A DNA stretch of 64,000 nucleotides, from the NCBI GenBank assembly GCA_963922585.1, contig CAWUIK010000001.1, positions 35,842 through 99,841 of the forward strand, given 5' to 3'. Position 1 is the stretch's first letter, and every line of letters starts with the position of its first letter. The translations under genes were made by a program, and so were the position numbers. Shown here piece after piece: positions 44,638 to 53,434 of this stretch. Origin of the DNA: Parvicella sp963922585 (GTDB taxonomy: Bacteria; Bacteroidota; Bacteroidia; Flavobacteriales_D; Parvicellaceae). The notes beneath the pieces were generated by a model that worked only from the letters and a program-made list of their open reading frames with translations, had not been told where the DNA came from and searched no databases.

Positions 44638-46230
44638 TTACACCTCCAACTTAAACTCCGAAGTTCTGTGGAATTTAATATCTGGATAATCCGCTTCGGC
44701 TTGCACCAAAAGGAAAGGTGAATCTGCCAAGAAAACTGGATTACCATCTTTGTCGTAAGCAATGTTGTTCAATTTTCTTTTGATAAATTCTTCCAGTTTT
44801 TCTGGTTTATCAGTAGTCAACCAACATGCTTTGTGATGTGGTTTGAATTTGAAACTTGCTTTTGCCCCATATTCATGTTCCAAACGGTACTGTATTACCT
44901 CAAATTGTAATTCACCAACTGTTCCTATGACTTTTCTATTTCCTGGTTGTATGGTAAATAATTGGGCAACCCCTTCATCACTCAACTGAGAAACACCTTT
45001 TTCCAATTGTTTGGTTTTCATTGGATCATCGTTTTGGAGTTCTTTGAAAATTTCTGGCGAGAAACTTGGAATTCCTTTAAACATAAATTGTTCTCCTTCT
45101 GTGAGTGTATCACCAATTTTGAAATTACCAGAATCATAGAGTCCTATTACATCTCCTGGATAAGCAAAATCAACAACTTCTTTGCTTTGCGCCATGAAAG
45201 AAGTAGGATTCGGAAATTTCATTTTCTTCCCTAATCTTACATGATTGTAGAAAGTATTTCTTTCAAAAGTACCAGAAACAATTCTCAAAAAGGCAATTCT
45301 ATCTCTGTGCTTAGGGTCAATATTGGCGTGAATCTTAAATACAAACCCAGAGAATTTTGGATCTGAAGGTTCTATAATTTCATTTTCGTTTTTTCTACCT
45401 CTTGGAGTTGGAGAAATCTCAATAAAAGTATCCAATAATTCTTGAACACCAAAATTATTCAAAGCAGAACCAAAAAACACTGGTGCCACTTCTCCTGAAA
45501 GATAGGTTTTCTCATCAAAAGGTTCGTAAACACCATTTACCAATTCTACTTCTTCTCTTAATTCATTAGCAAAATCTTCTCCTACTACTTCTTCTAATTT
45601 GGGATCTGACAAATCTTTTATATTTACAATATCTCTTTGGATTTTAGTTTTATTAGCGTCAAATAAATTCAAATTATTTCGATGCAAATTATATACTCCT
45701 TTAAAACGGTCTCCCATTCCAATTGGCCAACTTAGAGGTCTTACTTTGATACTTAATTTTTCTTCTAATTCATCCAACAAATCGAAGGCTTCCTTACCTT
45801 CACGATCCATTTTGTTGATAAATACAATTACAGGCGTATTTCTCATTCTACACACCTCCATCAACTTCTCTGTTTGACTTTCTACACCATTAGCAGAGTC
45901 AATCACCAAAATCACACTGTCTACAGCAGTTAGGGTTCTGTAAGTATCTTCAGCAAAATCCTTGTGACCGGGAGTATCCAAAATATTAATTTGTTTACCA
46001 CCGTATTCAAATGCCATTACGGAAGTCGCCACAGAAATCCCTCTTTGTTTTTCGATTTCCATAAAATCCGATGTGGCAGATTTTTTAATTTTATTGTTTT
46101 TAACCGCTCCAGCACTTTGTATCGCACCACCAAAAAGTAATAACTTTTCAGTTAGTGTAGTTTTTCCAGCATCCGGGTGACTGATGATACCAAATGTTCT
46201 TCTCTTTAAAATTTCTTCTTTTAAACCCAT
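44638..46230 (-). CDS. prfC: Peptide chain release factor 3
   Basis: The translational GTPase RF3, which recycles RF1/RF2 from the ribosome after termination. G-domain motifs: G1 SHPDAGKTTLTEKLL, switch EKQRGISV, G3 DTPGHKDF, G4 NKMDREG. RF3-specific features are the AGAVKNNKIKKSATSDFMEI insertion (instead of that of EF-G) and the C-terminal domain with VGELQFEVIQYRLEHEYG. The 530-residue length is typical. It has a promoter word 20 bases upstream and is followed by the small lipoprotein cluster on the same strand. Confidence 0.96.
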   Translation of the reverse strand: MGLKEEILKRRTFGIISHPDAGKTTLTEKLLLFGGAIQSAGAVKNNKIKKSATSDFMEIEKQRGISVATSVMAFEYGGKQINILDTPGHKDFAEDTYRTLTAVDSVILVIDSANGVESQTEKLMEVCRMRNTPVIVFINKMDREGKEAFDLLDELEEKLSIKVRPLSWPIGMGDRFKGVYNLHRNNLNLFDANKTKIQRDIVNIKDLSDPKLEEVVGEDFANELREEVELVNGVYEPFDEKTYLSGEVAPVFFGSALNNFGVQELLDTFIEISPTPRGRKNENEIIEPSDPKFSGFVFKIHANIDPKHRDRIAFLRIVSGTFERNTFYNHVRLGKKMKFPNPTSFMAQSKEVVDFAYPGDVIGLYDSGNFKIGDTLTEGEQFMFKGIPSFSPEIFKELQNDDPMKTKQLEKGVSQLSDEGVAQLFTIQPGNRKVIGTVGELQFEVIQYRLEHEYGAKASFKFKPHHKACWLTTDKPEKLEEFIKRKLNNIAYDKDGNPVFLADSPFLLVQAEADYPDIKFHRTSEFKLEV

Positions 46231-46249
46231 TTTTTGAATAAAATATTTG

Positions 46250-46257
46250 CAAAAATA
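46250..46257 (-). promoter_or_regulatory. Bacteroidetes -7 element (TATTTTTG)
   Basis: Exact TAnnTTTG on the minus strand, 20 bases before prfC. Confidence 0.5.
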
Positions 46258-46380
46258 GACATTAAGATTTAGGTTCTCAAATTTTAATGAGATTTAACTT
46301 AGGTAAGAAAAATATTCCTAAATTCTTACATTTCAAAAACTTTACGGCTTAAACTTTGATTAGGATATATCACTTTTTAT

Positions 46381-46388
46381 TAAATTTG
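46381..46388 (+). promoter_or_regulatory. Bacteroidetes -7 element (TAAATTTG)
   Basis: Exact TAnnTTTG 9 bases before the first ATG (46397) and 21 before the preferred ATG (46409) of the WG-repeat gene. Confidence 0.45.
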
Positions 46389-46408
46389 ACAATTAAATGT
46401 ATCCACAA

Positions 46409-47629
46409 ATGAAAAAAACTAATTTACTACCATTAAACAAGGTATTTATATTCACTATTTTAAACTTTATATTTCAACTTACGTTTTCACAAGACAGCAA
46501 ACATGAAAAATGGCATTATTACGCCAATGCTAAAGGGGAAGAAGTTCTAAAAGTAAGTGCTGTTAGAATCAATAATTTCTCAGATGGAATGGCAAGAATT
46601 GAAAAATATTTTTGGGACGGTGGAGCAAAAGCATATAATAATTACGGTTACATTGATACCAACGGAACATTAGTCATCAAACAAGATTTTGAAAAAGCGA
46701 GCGATTTCAAATTTGGAATTGCTTCTGTAAAAAAAAGAGGCGAAGATTTCTTTTATATTATTGACAAGTCAGGTAAAAAAATCATCAATAAAAACCTTCC
46801 TGTTGCACCACTTATTCAAGAAAACACAATCATTTGGAGAGAAAAAAATAGTTTTGGAATCATGGATTTCCAAGGCAACATTTTAGTTCCAGTGGGCAAA
46901 TATGTAGATTTTGGTGGGTATGACGATTATGGTCTTTGCTGCGTAGCTAAAGAAAAAGACCCCAGCACATGGTTATATGGATTTATAGACACAAAAGGAA
47001 ACGAAGTAATTCCATGTTCTTTTAATCAAAGTGGTACTAGTAGTTTTAAGGGAGGATTGGCTAGAATGAGTATGCCCAACGGCAAAACAGGATTTATTGA
47101 TACCAAAGGAAAAATTGCAATTCCTGGAATTCACAGTCCTGCAGAATATTTTTCTGAAGGATTTTATCCAGCTTCTTTTGGAAAAAACAGAACACTTTGG
47201 GGCTTGGTAGATTCAACCAACAAGACCATCATTCAGGGAAAATATGATGATTTAAGAAGTCCTTATAAAGACGCTGTTAGAGTAGAATTAAAAGGTAAAC
47301 ATGGCTATCTTAAAACAGATGGTACAGTTTTAATACCTATAGAATATGACGATTGGTCATTTGAGTTTTCTAGAAATGGATTAGCCGTTTTTGTAAAAAA
47401 CGATATTTACTATGCGTATAACATTAATGGTGAATTAATTCATAAATTTAATACTGGAGAAAGAGTAATTAATGTAGTTCCAGAATACCAAATCATCATT
47501 TTTAGAGACAATGCTTCCGGTAGAACCAAAATGATGAATTTTGAAGGGAAAATAATTTTTGAAAACGAAAAAGTTTGTCACATTGGAACTATAAACAGCA
47601 ACAGAGCGGTACTTAAATATTGTGATTAA
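46409..47629 (+). CDS. Secreted WG-repeat protein
   Basis: An exported protein (signal MKKTNLLPLNKVFIFTILNF and on to TFSQ) made mostly of WG repeats: GYIDTNGTLVI, FFYIIDKSGKKII, FGIMDFQGNIL, YGFIDTKGNEVIP, TGFIDTKGKIAIP, WGLVDSTNKTII, HGYLKTDGTVLIP, YAYNINGELI. About nine units, probably one beta-propeller-like or solenoid body used for binding. No catalytic residues are evident. A start four codons earlier, at 46397, is possible. Confidence 0.85.
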   Translation: MKKTNLLPLNKVFIFTILNFIFQLTFSQDSKHEKWHYYANAKGEEVLKVSAVRINNFSDGMARIEKYFWDGGAKAYNNYGYIDTNGTLVIKQDFEKASDFKFGIASVKKRGEDFFYIIDKSGKKIINKNLPVAPLIQENTIIWREKNSFGIMDFQGNILVPVGKYVDFGGYDDYGLCCVAKEKDPSTWLYGFIDTKGNEVIPCSFNQSGTSSFKGGLARMSMPNGKTGFIDTKGKIAIPGIHSPAEYFSEGFYPASFGKNRTLWGLVDSTNKTIIQGKYDDLRSPYKDAVRVELKGKHGYLKTDGTVLIPIEYDDWSFEFSRNGLAVFVKNDIYYAYNINGELIHKFNTGERVINVVPEYQIIIFRDNASGRTKMMNFEGKIIFENEKVCHIGTINSNRAVLKYCD

Positions 47630-47665
47630 ACTGATTTTAGCAGACAACTTATAGCAGAATTTGTT

Positions 47666-47673
47666 TAGTTTTG
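47666..47673 (+). promoter_or_regulatory. Bacteroidetes -7 element (TAGTTTTG)
   Basis: Exact TAnnTTTG 6 bases before ATG 47679. It overlaps the longer frame starting at 47661 and so supports the shorter start with a nearly leaderless transcript. Confidence 0.5.
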
Positions 47674-47678
47674 TAATA

Positions 47679-47978
47679 ATGATAAACACCGAAAACATCA
47701 TATTAAAATTCTCACCTCATATTTTTTGGGATACTGATGTAAAAGATATTGATTTGCAAACACACAAAAGATTTATCATACAGCGTGTAATTCAATATGG
47801 CATGATGAAAGATTGGGAACTTTTAAAACATACTTATGGTTTAAGTACAATTAAGGAAGAAGCAGTTCAGTTTAGAACTTTAGATAAAGTTTCTTTATCT
47901 TTTCTTTGTCATATTTTTAAACTTCAAAAAACTGATTTTAGATGTTACAAACTGCAACAGTTTCAGAATCCCTTTTAG
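47679..47978 (+). CDS. Small antitoxin-like protein (DUF6922-type)
   Basis: A 99-residue protein with the pattern HIFWDTDVKDIDLQTHKRFI and then RVIQYGMMKDWELLKHTYGL, which I associate with the DUF6922 domain found upstream of AbiEii-type toxins. It overlaps the following nucleotidyltransferase gene by 37 bases, as usual for toxin-antitoxin pairs. No winged helix of full-length AbiEi is present; the protein is the short type. The antitoxin role is inferred from position. Confidence 0.65.
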   Translation: MINTENIILKFSPHIFWDTDVKDIDLQTHKRFIIQRVIQYGMMKDWELLKHTYGLSTIKEEAVQFRTLDKVSLSFLCHIFKLQKTDFRCYKLQQFQNPF

Positions 47979-48547
47979 AGTTACTAAAAGAGTTGATGAT
48001 TTCTCCTTTATTTAGCGACTATATATTAGTTGGAGGAACAGCATTGGCGCTTCAAATTGGTCATAGAAATTCTATTGACATTGATCTTTTTGGTTCAAAA
48101 GAAATTGACGGACTAATTTTTAAGTCCTTTTTTAAATCTAAAGAGATTTCATTAATTCAGGAAAGTAAAAATATTTTAGTTTTAAAAGTTGATAACATAA
48201 AAATTGATTTTGTTAATTATAAATACCCACTATTGGATGATATTTCAACAATAGATAATATAAGATTAGCATCGTTAAAAGATATTGCAGCAATGAAGTT
48301 GTCTGCAATTGCAGGAAGAGGAAGTAAAAAAGATTTTGTAGATTTATATTATTTATTGAATTATTTCACTCTAGAACAAATGATTACTTTTTACAACACC
48401 AAATATAATGATGGGTCGGAATTTCTAGTCAGAAAAAGTTTGACTTATTTTGAAGATGCTGATTCTGAGCCCATGCCAAGAATGATGAATGATATTACTT
48501 GGGAAGATATTAAATCACACATATCAAAAATAAATGATAGACCTTAG
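47942..48547 (+). CDS. AbiEii/AbiGii-family nucleotidyltransferase toxin
   Basis: A DUF1814-type nucleotidyltransferase of 201 residues. The core motif DYILVGGTALALQIGHRNSI followed by DIDLF gives the glycine-rich loop and the metal-binding Asp-x-Asp, and a third acidic residue is seen in NIKIDFVNYKYP. Conserved LKDIAAMKLSAIAGRGSKKD and FVDLYYLL follow. AbiE toxins modify tRNA or otherwise use nucleotides to stop growth on phage infection. The last 14 bases overlap the start of the threonine aldolase gene. Confidence 0.88.
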   Translation: MLQTATVSESLLELLKELMISPLFSDYILVGGTALALQIGHRNSIDIDLFGSKEIDGLIFKSFFKSKEISLIQESKNILVLKVDNIKIDFVNYKYPLLDDISTIDNIRLASLKDIAAMKLSAIAGRGSKKDFVDLYYLLNYFTLEQMITFYNTKYNDGSEFLVRKSLTYFEDADSEPMPRMMNDITWEDIKSHISKINDRP

Positions 48548-49550
48548 AAGTGACACCGTAACAAAACCTTCAAGAGCGATGATGGAGGCAATGATGTATG
48601 CGCCAGTTGGTGATGATGTTTTTGTGGAAGACCCTACTATTAATGAATTGGAGGAATTTGCTGCATCAATGTTTGGAATGGAGGCAGGACTTTTTTGTCC
48701 TTCCGGAACCATGACCAATCAAATAGCCATCAAGGTACATACGCAACCTGGAGATGAAGTGATTTGCAGCAGAGAATCACATATTTATTGTTACGAAGGA
48801 GGAGGAATTGCGGTAAATTCTGGCATTTCTGCAAGATTGATAGAAGGTAAATCAGGAATGATTACCGCTGAAGATGTTGCGAATAACTTTAACAATCCCG
48901 AAGACATTCACTTTCCATTAACAAAATTGGTGAGTTTGGAAAATACCTCTAATAGAGGCGGTGGTTTGTGTTATGATTTGGAAGAAATTAGAAAAATAAA
49001 ACAAGTCTGCATTGAGAAAAACTTAAAATTACATTTAGATGGTGCTAGATTGTTTAATGCAATCGTTGCCACAGGTCAAAGTGCCAAAGATTACGGACAA
49101 CTTTTCGACAGCATTTCACTTTGTCTTTCCAAAGGATTAGGCGCTCCAGTAGGTTCTGTTTTGATTGGAGACAAAGAATTCATAAAAAAATCAAGAAGAG
49201 TTCGAAAAGTTTTAGGTGGTGGAATGCGACAAGCAGGCATCATCGCTGCTGGAGGTTTATTTGCTCTAAAAAACAACATTGAAAGATTATCAGAAGATCA
49301 TCTACATGCAAAAATCCTTGCTGATGCAGCAGCAACCAATCCCAATATGGCTTCTGTAGAAACTCCAGAAACCAATATTGTGATGATAAACACCCACAGA
49401 GATGCACGTAGTATTGTGGCAAATCTCAAAGAAAAAGGAATCTTGTGTATGGCTTTGGGTCCAAAAAGAATACGATTGGTAACACATTTGGATATTACCA
49501 AAAGTGAAATCGAATTTGTAGCCGAAACTTTGAAAAATATTGTTTCATAA
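48534..49550 (+). CDS. ltaE: Low-specificity L-threonine aldolase
   Basis: A PLP enzyme that cleaves threonine or allo-threonine to glycine and acetaldehyde. Motifs: DLRSDTVTKPS at the N-terminus, CPSGTMTNQIA, ENTSNRGGG, LHLDGARLFNA (cofactor Asp), and the Schiff-base Lys in SLCLSKGLGAPVGSVL. The 338-residue length is standard. The start codon lies inside the final codons of the AbiEii toxin gene, in a different frame, so expression may depend on the toxin-antitoxin transcript. No own promoter word is visible. Confidence 0.93.
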   Translation: MIDLRSDTVTKPSRAMMEAMMYAPVGDDVFVEDPTINELEEFAASMFGMEAGLFCPSGTMTNQIAIKVHTQPGDEVICSRESHIYCYEGGGIAVNSGISARLIEGKSGMITAEDVANNFNNPEDIHFPLTKLVSLENTSNRGGGLCYDLEEIRKIKQVCIEKNLKLHLDGARLFNAIVATGQSAKDYGQLFDSISLCLSKGLGAPVGSVLIGDKEFIKKSRRVRKVLGGGMRQAGIIAAGGLFALKNNIERLSEDHLHAKILADAAATNPNMASVETPETNIVMINTHRDARSIVANLKEKGILCMALGPKRIRLVTHLDITKSEIEFVAETLKNIVS

Positions 49551-49569
49551 CATTCAACCTTAACGATTT

Positions 49570-49618
49570 AAGAGTTTAATGTCTTAAAATCTATTGTCTT
49601 TTCGTCTTGAGTCTAAAA
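49570..49618 (-). repeat. AGACAAAAGAC-type word repeat
   Basis: On the minus strand TAGACTCAAGACGAAAAGAC and AATAGATTTTAAGACATTAA: the same word family as at 16744-16936 and 54655-54905. It fills the gap between two convergent genes. Confidence 0.55.
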
Positions 49619-49621
49619 AAA

Positions 49622-50644
49622 TCACCACTTCACAGCAATTTTTCCTGTGGATTTTCTACTTTCGAGAAAAGCGTGCGCATCGCCAATCTCTTCGATTGTA
49701 AAAGTGCCTCCAGAAGTTGGTTTCAAATCACCAATTTCGGTCAATCTTACTACTTCTTCTAAGCATCTTTTTAATGTTAAAGGCTTATAATCAGCAATTC
49801 TAAGCATATTTACACCAATGATACCTTTGGAGTTCATCAACATTTGAATAGGTGAGAAAATTCCGAAATTCCAAGCTAAATTTAAAGTCGCAAAAGTTCC
49901 TCCTTTTTTTCCTGAACGTTCGGCAGCACCATATATTACGGATCTTCCTCCTTTGTCTAGCAACTTCCAATCTTTTTTAAAAGTACTTCCTCCTACAGAA
50001 TTGAACGCAACATCTAATTTTTTATCTCCAGATAATTTTAGCAATTCAGTTTCAAAGTCATTTTTTATATAATTGATAGGAAAATCCACTCCATTATTTT
50101 TAAGATATTCAAATTTCTCATCAGAACCGGTAGTTCCAAAAACAGTACAACCTTTTAGTTTCGCTAATTGAGTAAGGGCTGTTCCTACTCCTCCTGCAGC
50201 TGCATGAATTAGAACTTGGTCATTTTCAAATAGATTTACACACTCAAAAGCGGCAAAATATGCAGTGCAATATTGTGTTGCCAAAGCAGTAGCCAGGGTC
50301 ATGTCCATATTTTCAGAAATAATAGCACAAGCTCTATAATCTGTTTTGGCAAATTCTGCATAACCCCCAAATCTTGTCATGGCTACAACTCTTTTGTTGA
50401 GCAGATAATTCGCTTCTTCACAAGCGACATCAATTACTTTTCCCACTACATCATATCCCAAAACGCTTGGCATTGGAGGAGCATCTTTGTACAATCCATT
50501 TCGAGCCATCACATCCGCAAAATTCAATCCGAAACCTTCCACTTCTATCAATACTTCTACTCCAGAAATGGTTGGCTTTTGAACTTCTCTTATTTCAAAG
50601 GCTTCTTTTGGATTTCCGTTTTTTACTAATACTGCAGCTCTCAT
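49622..50644 (-). CDS. Zinc-free MDR quinone oxidoreductase (VAT1-like)
   Basis: An NADPH-dependent medium-chain reductase of the quinone oxidoreductase type. GFGLNFADVMARNGLY is the substrate-side loop, the Rossmann motif is HAAAGGVGTALTQLAK, and VFGTTGSDEKFEYLK is the cofactor-discriminating strand. No catalytic or structural zinc Cys set is present. The closest layout is VAT-1/quinone oxidoreductase-like proteins. The 340-residue length is normal. Its tail faces threonine aldolase, and it is divergent from the histidine kinase. Confidence 0.87.
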   Translation of the reverse strand: MRAAVLVKNGNPKEAFEIREVQKPTISGVEVLIEVEGFGLNFADVMARNGLYKDAPPMPSVLGYDVVGKVIDVACEEANYLLNKRVVAMTRFGGYAEFAKTDYRACAIISENMDMTLATALATQYCTAYFAAFECVNLFENDQVLIHAAAGGVGTALTQLAKLKGCTVFGTTGSDEKFEYLKNNGVDFPINYIKNDFETELLKLSGDKKLDVAFNSVGGSTFKKDWKLLDKGGRSVIYGAAERSGKKGGTFATLNLAWNFGIFSPIQMLMNSKGIIGVNMLRIADYKPLTLKRCLEEVVRLTEIGDLKPTSGGTFTIEEIGDAHAFLESRKSTGKIAVKW

Positions 50645-50752
50645 TTTTGGAATTTATTATTTGACTGTAAAAATAGAAAAATCAAACAAAACAATTGATG
50701 CATCTTAAAATATTCATCTAACTTTAGCGTTTGGATTAAAATTTTTATCATT

Positions 50753-52273
50753 TTGAGTCAACTGAATCTATATTCTAAAAAACAACGGTGGAAGTTTTTA
50801 CTTTTTATCATTGCTTTGATAATTGTAGGACTTACGATTTGGTATGCCAGTTACATTACTCAAAAAGTAAGTAATTCCGAAAAACAAAGAGTGAATAATT
50901 GGGGAGAGACGATTCGCAAAAAAGCAGAATTAGTGATGGTAGCCAATGCCAGTTTTAAAAAAATTGCTGAAAATGAAAAACGTTATGTGGAGACATGGAT
51001 AGGCGCCATGATGGAAATGCAAAAAGATTTGCAAGATTATAGTTTTCCTTTGACCATTGTCCAAAGCAATCAATTAGAACCTAAATCAAAAAACATCCCG
51101 TTAATTCTTACAGAAAATGATAATTTCTCTTCCTCAAGCAATTTGAATGAAGAACAAAATCATCCTGATAGCATTGCAAAGTTCATTAAAGAATGGTCAG
51201 CAATCAAAACACCAATCGAGATAAAATATGCGAATAACAAAAGTCAAAAGATTTATTACAGAAACAGTGATGACTATTACAATTTGCAATATAAAAGTGA
51301 CTCTTTGATTGAAGCTTTTAATAGAGATCTTGTGCAAAACAAAGACTTGGTTCCTGTTTTGTTAATTGATTCCGAAACGCAAGAAGTTATTGCTACAAAT
51401 TTGGATCCTAATTTAATCAATACGCCTGAAAAACTTCAACTAGAGTTGGAAGCAATGCAATTAGAAAACACTCCCATTCAAATTAATTTAGAAGAAAACA
51501 AGAAAGGAATATTGTATTATCGTGAAAGCACTACTTTGGCTCAATTGCGTTATTTTCCTTATGTAATTTTGTCTATCATTACTGTTTTTGCATTCATATC
51601 CTACTTGCTTTTCAGCACCTTTAGGCGTGCAGAACAAAATCAAGTTTGGGTAGGAATGGCAAAAGAAACTGCGCATCAATTAGGAACACCTTTATCATCT
51701 TTGATGGCGTGGATTGAATTACTAAAAGCAGAAGGCGTAAGCGAATCTTATCTTTCTGAAATGTCAAAAGATTTGCAAAGATTGGAAACCGTAACAGATC
51801 GTTTTTCTAAAATTGGTTCTGAAAACAAACTCAATGTTGGAAATATTGTTGAAGAAGTACATCACAATATCTCATATCTTAAAAAAAGAGTATCAGGAAA
51901 AATTTCCATCGAAGTTGAAAACAAAGAAAATGAACTTAACTCTTATATGAATGTTTCCCTTTTTGGTTGGGTAATTGAAAACATTGTCAAAAATGCTGTT
52001 GATGCAATGGAAGGTAATGGTAAAATTAACATTTATCTATTTGAAGATAAAAATTTGAATATTATTGAGATAAAAGATACAGGAAAAGGAATTCCAAATC
52101 AAATGTTAAAAAATGTATTTGAACCTGGCTACACTACCAAAAAAAGAGGATGGGGCTTGGGGCTTTCTTTAGCCAAAAGAATTATAGAAGAACATCATAA
52201 AGGAAAAATATTTGTGAAATCCTCAGAGTTGGGAATAGGAACAACATTTAGAATTGAATTGCCAAAAACTTAG
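50753..52273 (+). CDS. Membrane sensor histidine kinase
   Basis: A 506-residue kinase with two membrane spans (about 14-34 and 272-292) and an extracytoplasmic helical sensor of roughly 235 residues. The dimerisation/phosphoacceptor region is AKETAHQLGTPLSSLMAW with His308 as the likely acceptor. It is an atypical H-box, with Gln-Leu-Gly after the His instead of the usual Glu-Ile/Leu-Arg. HATPase boxes: VIENIVKNAVDAM (N), DTGKGIP (G1), KKRGWGLGLSLAKRI (G2). It starts with TTG at 50753. No response regulator is adjacent, so it is an orphan kinase here. Confidence 0.88.
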   Translation: MSQLNLYSKKQRWKFLLFIIALIIVGLTIWYASYITQKVSNSEKQRVNNWGETIRKKAELVMVANASFKKIAENEKRYVETWIGAMMEMQKDLQDYSFPLTIVQSNQLEPKSKNIPLILTENDNFSSSSNLNEEQNHPDSIAKFIKEWSAIKTPIEIKYANNKSQKIYYRNSDDYYNLQYKSDSLIEAFNRDLVQNKDLVPVLLIDSETQEVIATNLDPNLINTPEKLQLELEAMQLENTPIQINLEENKKGILYYRESTTLAQLRYFPYVILSIITVFAFISYLLFSTFRRAEQNQVWVGMAKETAHQLGTPLSSLMAWIELLKAEGVSESYLSEMSKDLQRLETVTDRFSKIGSENKLNVGNIVEEVHHNISYLKKRVSGKISIEVENKENELNSYMNVSLFGWVIENIVKNAVDAMEGNGKINIYLFEDKNLNIIEIKDTGKGIPNQMLKNVFEPGYTTKKRGWGLGLSLAKRIIEEHHKGKIFVKSSELGIGTTFRIELPKT

Positions 52274-52296
52274 TATATTATACTTTGTACATTTAT

Positions 52297-53433
52297 TTAC
52301 TTTTTCCTCCAAAACTTCAAATCAAATCTAGGTGGTTCTTCATTTCTAACTCTATTCACATATAGTATAATAGCAAAAAAAGCGAAAATTACATTAGGAA
52401 CCCAAACAGCTATCATTGGTGAAAGACCTACATTTGTGGCTGCGACAGTAGTCATTTTCATAAAAAACACATAAAGAAAACAAATGAGAAGCCCAATAAA
52501 TATACTTTTACCAACACCTTCTCTACTTTTTCTGGATGCTACTGCAATTCCTAGCAAAGTGAGAATATACGCTGCAAATGGATAAGCAGAGCGTTCATAC
52601 AACACAATCTCGATTGCTGTTAGATTATTAGCTCCTTTTGCTCTTTGTTTATCTCTATATACAGTTAATTCTTCAGTAGTCATAGCTTCTAAAGCATTAT
52701 TTACATATCCCAATTCATTAATTGAAAAATGTAAAACTGTATCTACTTCATTAATTTGAGTAACAGTTTCGGAGGAGTCTGAAATATTTCTTATGAAAAC
52801 CTTAGTAAACTTCCATTTATTGGACAAACTATCACCTACAGCAAGATGCACCTGCATGTCTTTATACATTTCATACAAACCATCTTCATTATATTTCCAA
52901 CTTTCAATCCACATTCTATTTACAGAATTATTGATAGGAGAAAAACTATTGTAATGAACGATTGTTGAATCATCGATTTGAAGATTAATGTTATTCAATG
53001 CTGATGCCGTCCAAATGTATTTATTTTCAAAATCTATTCTCTTTTTATTAGCGTGAGGTACCCAATAATGATTGGAAAGCAAAGAAAAAATTAATATAAG
53101 CGTACTCACAATCATGTAAGGTCTTGTAAATCTTAAAAAACTGACTCCATTACTCAAAATTGCAATTATTTCACTTCTTTGTGCCATAACACTTGTAAAA
53201 AACAAGACTGCTAGGAATATAATCAAAGAACTAAACAAGTTCATGTAATGTATGAAAAAATAGGGATAATACTCAACTGCAATTTTTAAAACAGTAAGTT
53301 CTGTGTCAGGCTTAGCAAAATCTCTCAATCTTTCACTAATATCAATTACCATGGAGATACTCATCACCACCATAATCATAAAAATGAATGTTCCTAAAAA
53401 CTTTCTTGCAATATATAAATCTAATTTTTTCAA
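52297..53433 (-). CDS. lptG: LptG/LptF-family LPS export permease
   Basis: A YjgP/YjgQ-type permease of the LptBFG lipopolysaccharide transporter in the inner membrane. It has three N-terminal spans (IARKFLGTFIFMIMVV; IHYMNLFSSLIIFLAVLFF; RPYMIVSTLILIFSLL), a beta-jellyroll periplasmic domain (about 130-265) and three C-terminal spans. RSEIIAILSNGVSFLRF is the cytoplasmic coupling region for the LptB ATPase. The start codon is one base after the tgt stop, so the two form an operon, a pairing seen in other Bacteroidetes. Confidence 0.87.
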   Translation of the reverse strand: MKKLDLYIARKFLGTFIFMIMVVMSISMVIDISERLRDFAKPDTELTVLKIAVEYYPYFFIHYMNLFSSLIIFLAVLFFTSVMAQRSEIIAILSNGVSFLRFTRPYMIVSTLILIFSLLSNHYWVPHANKKRIDFENKYIWTASALNNINLQIDDSTIVHYNSFSPINNSVNRMWIESWKYNEDGLYEMYKDMQVHLAVGDSLSNKWKFTKVFIRNISDSSETVTQINEVDTVLHFSINELGYVNNALEAMTTEELTVYRDKQRAKGANNLTAIEIVLYERSAYPFAAYILTLLGIAVASRKSREGVGKSIFIGLLICFLYVFFMKMTTVAATNVGLSPMIAVWVPNVIFAFFAIILYVNRVRNEEPPRFDLKFWRKK

Positions 53434-53434
53434 A

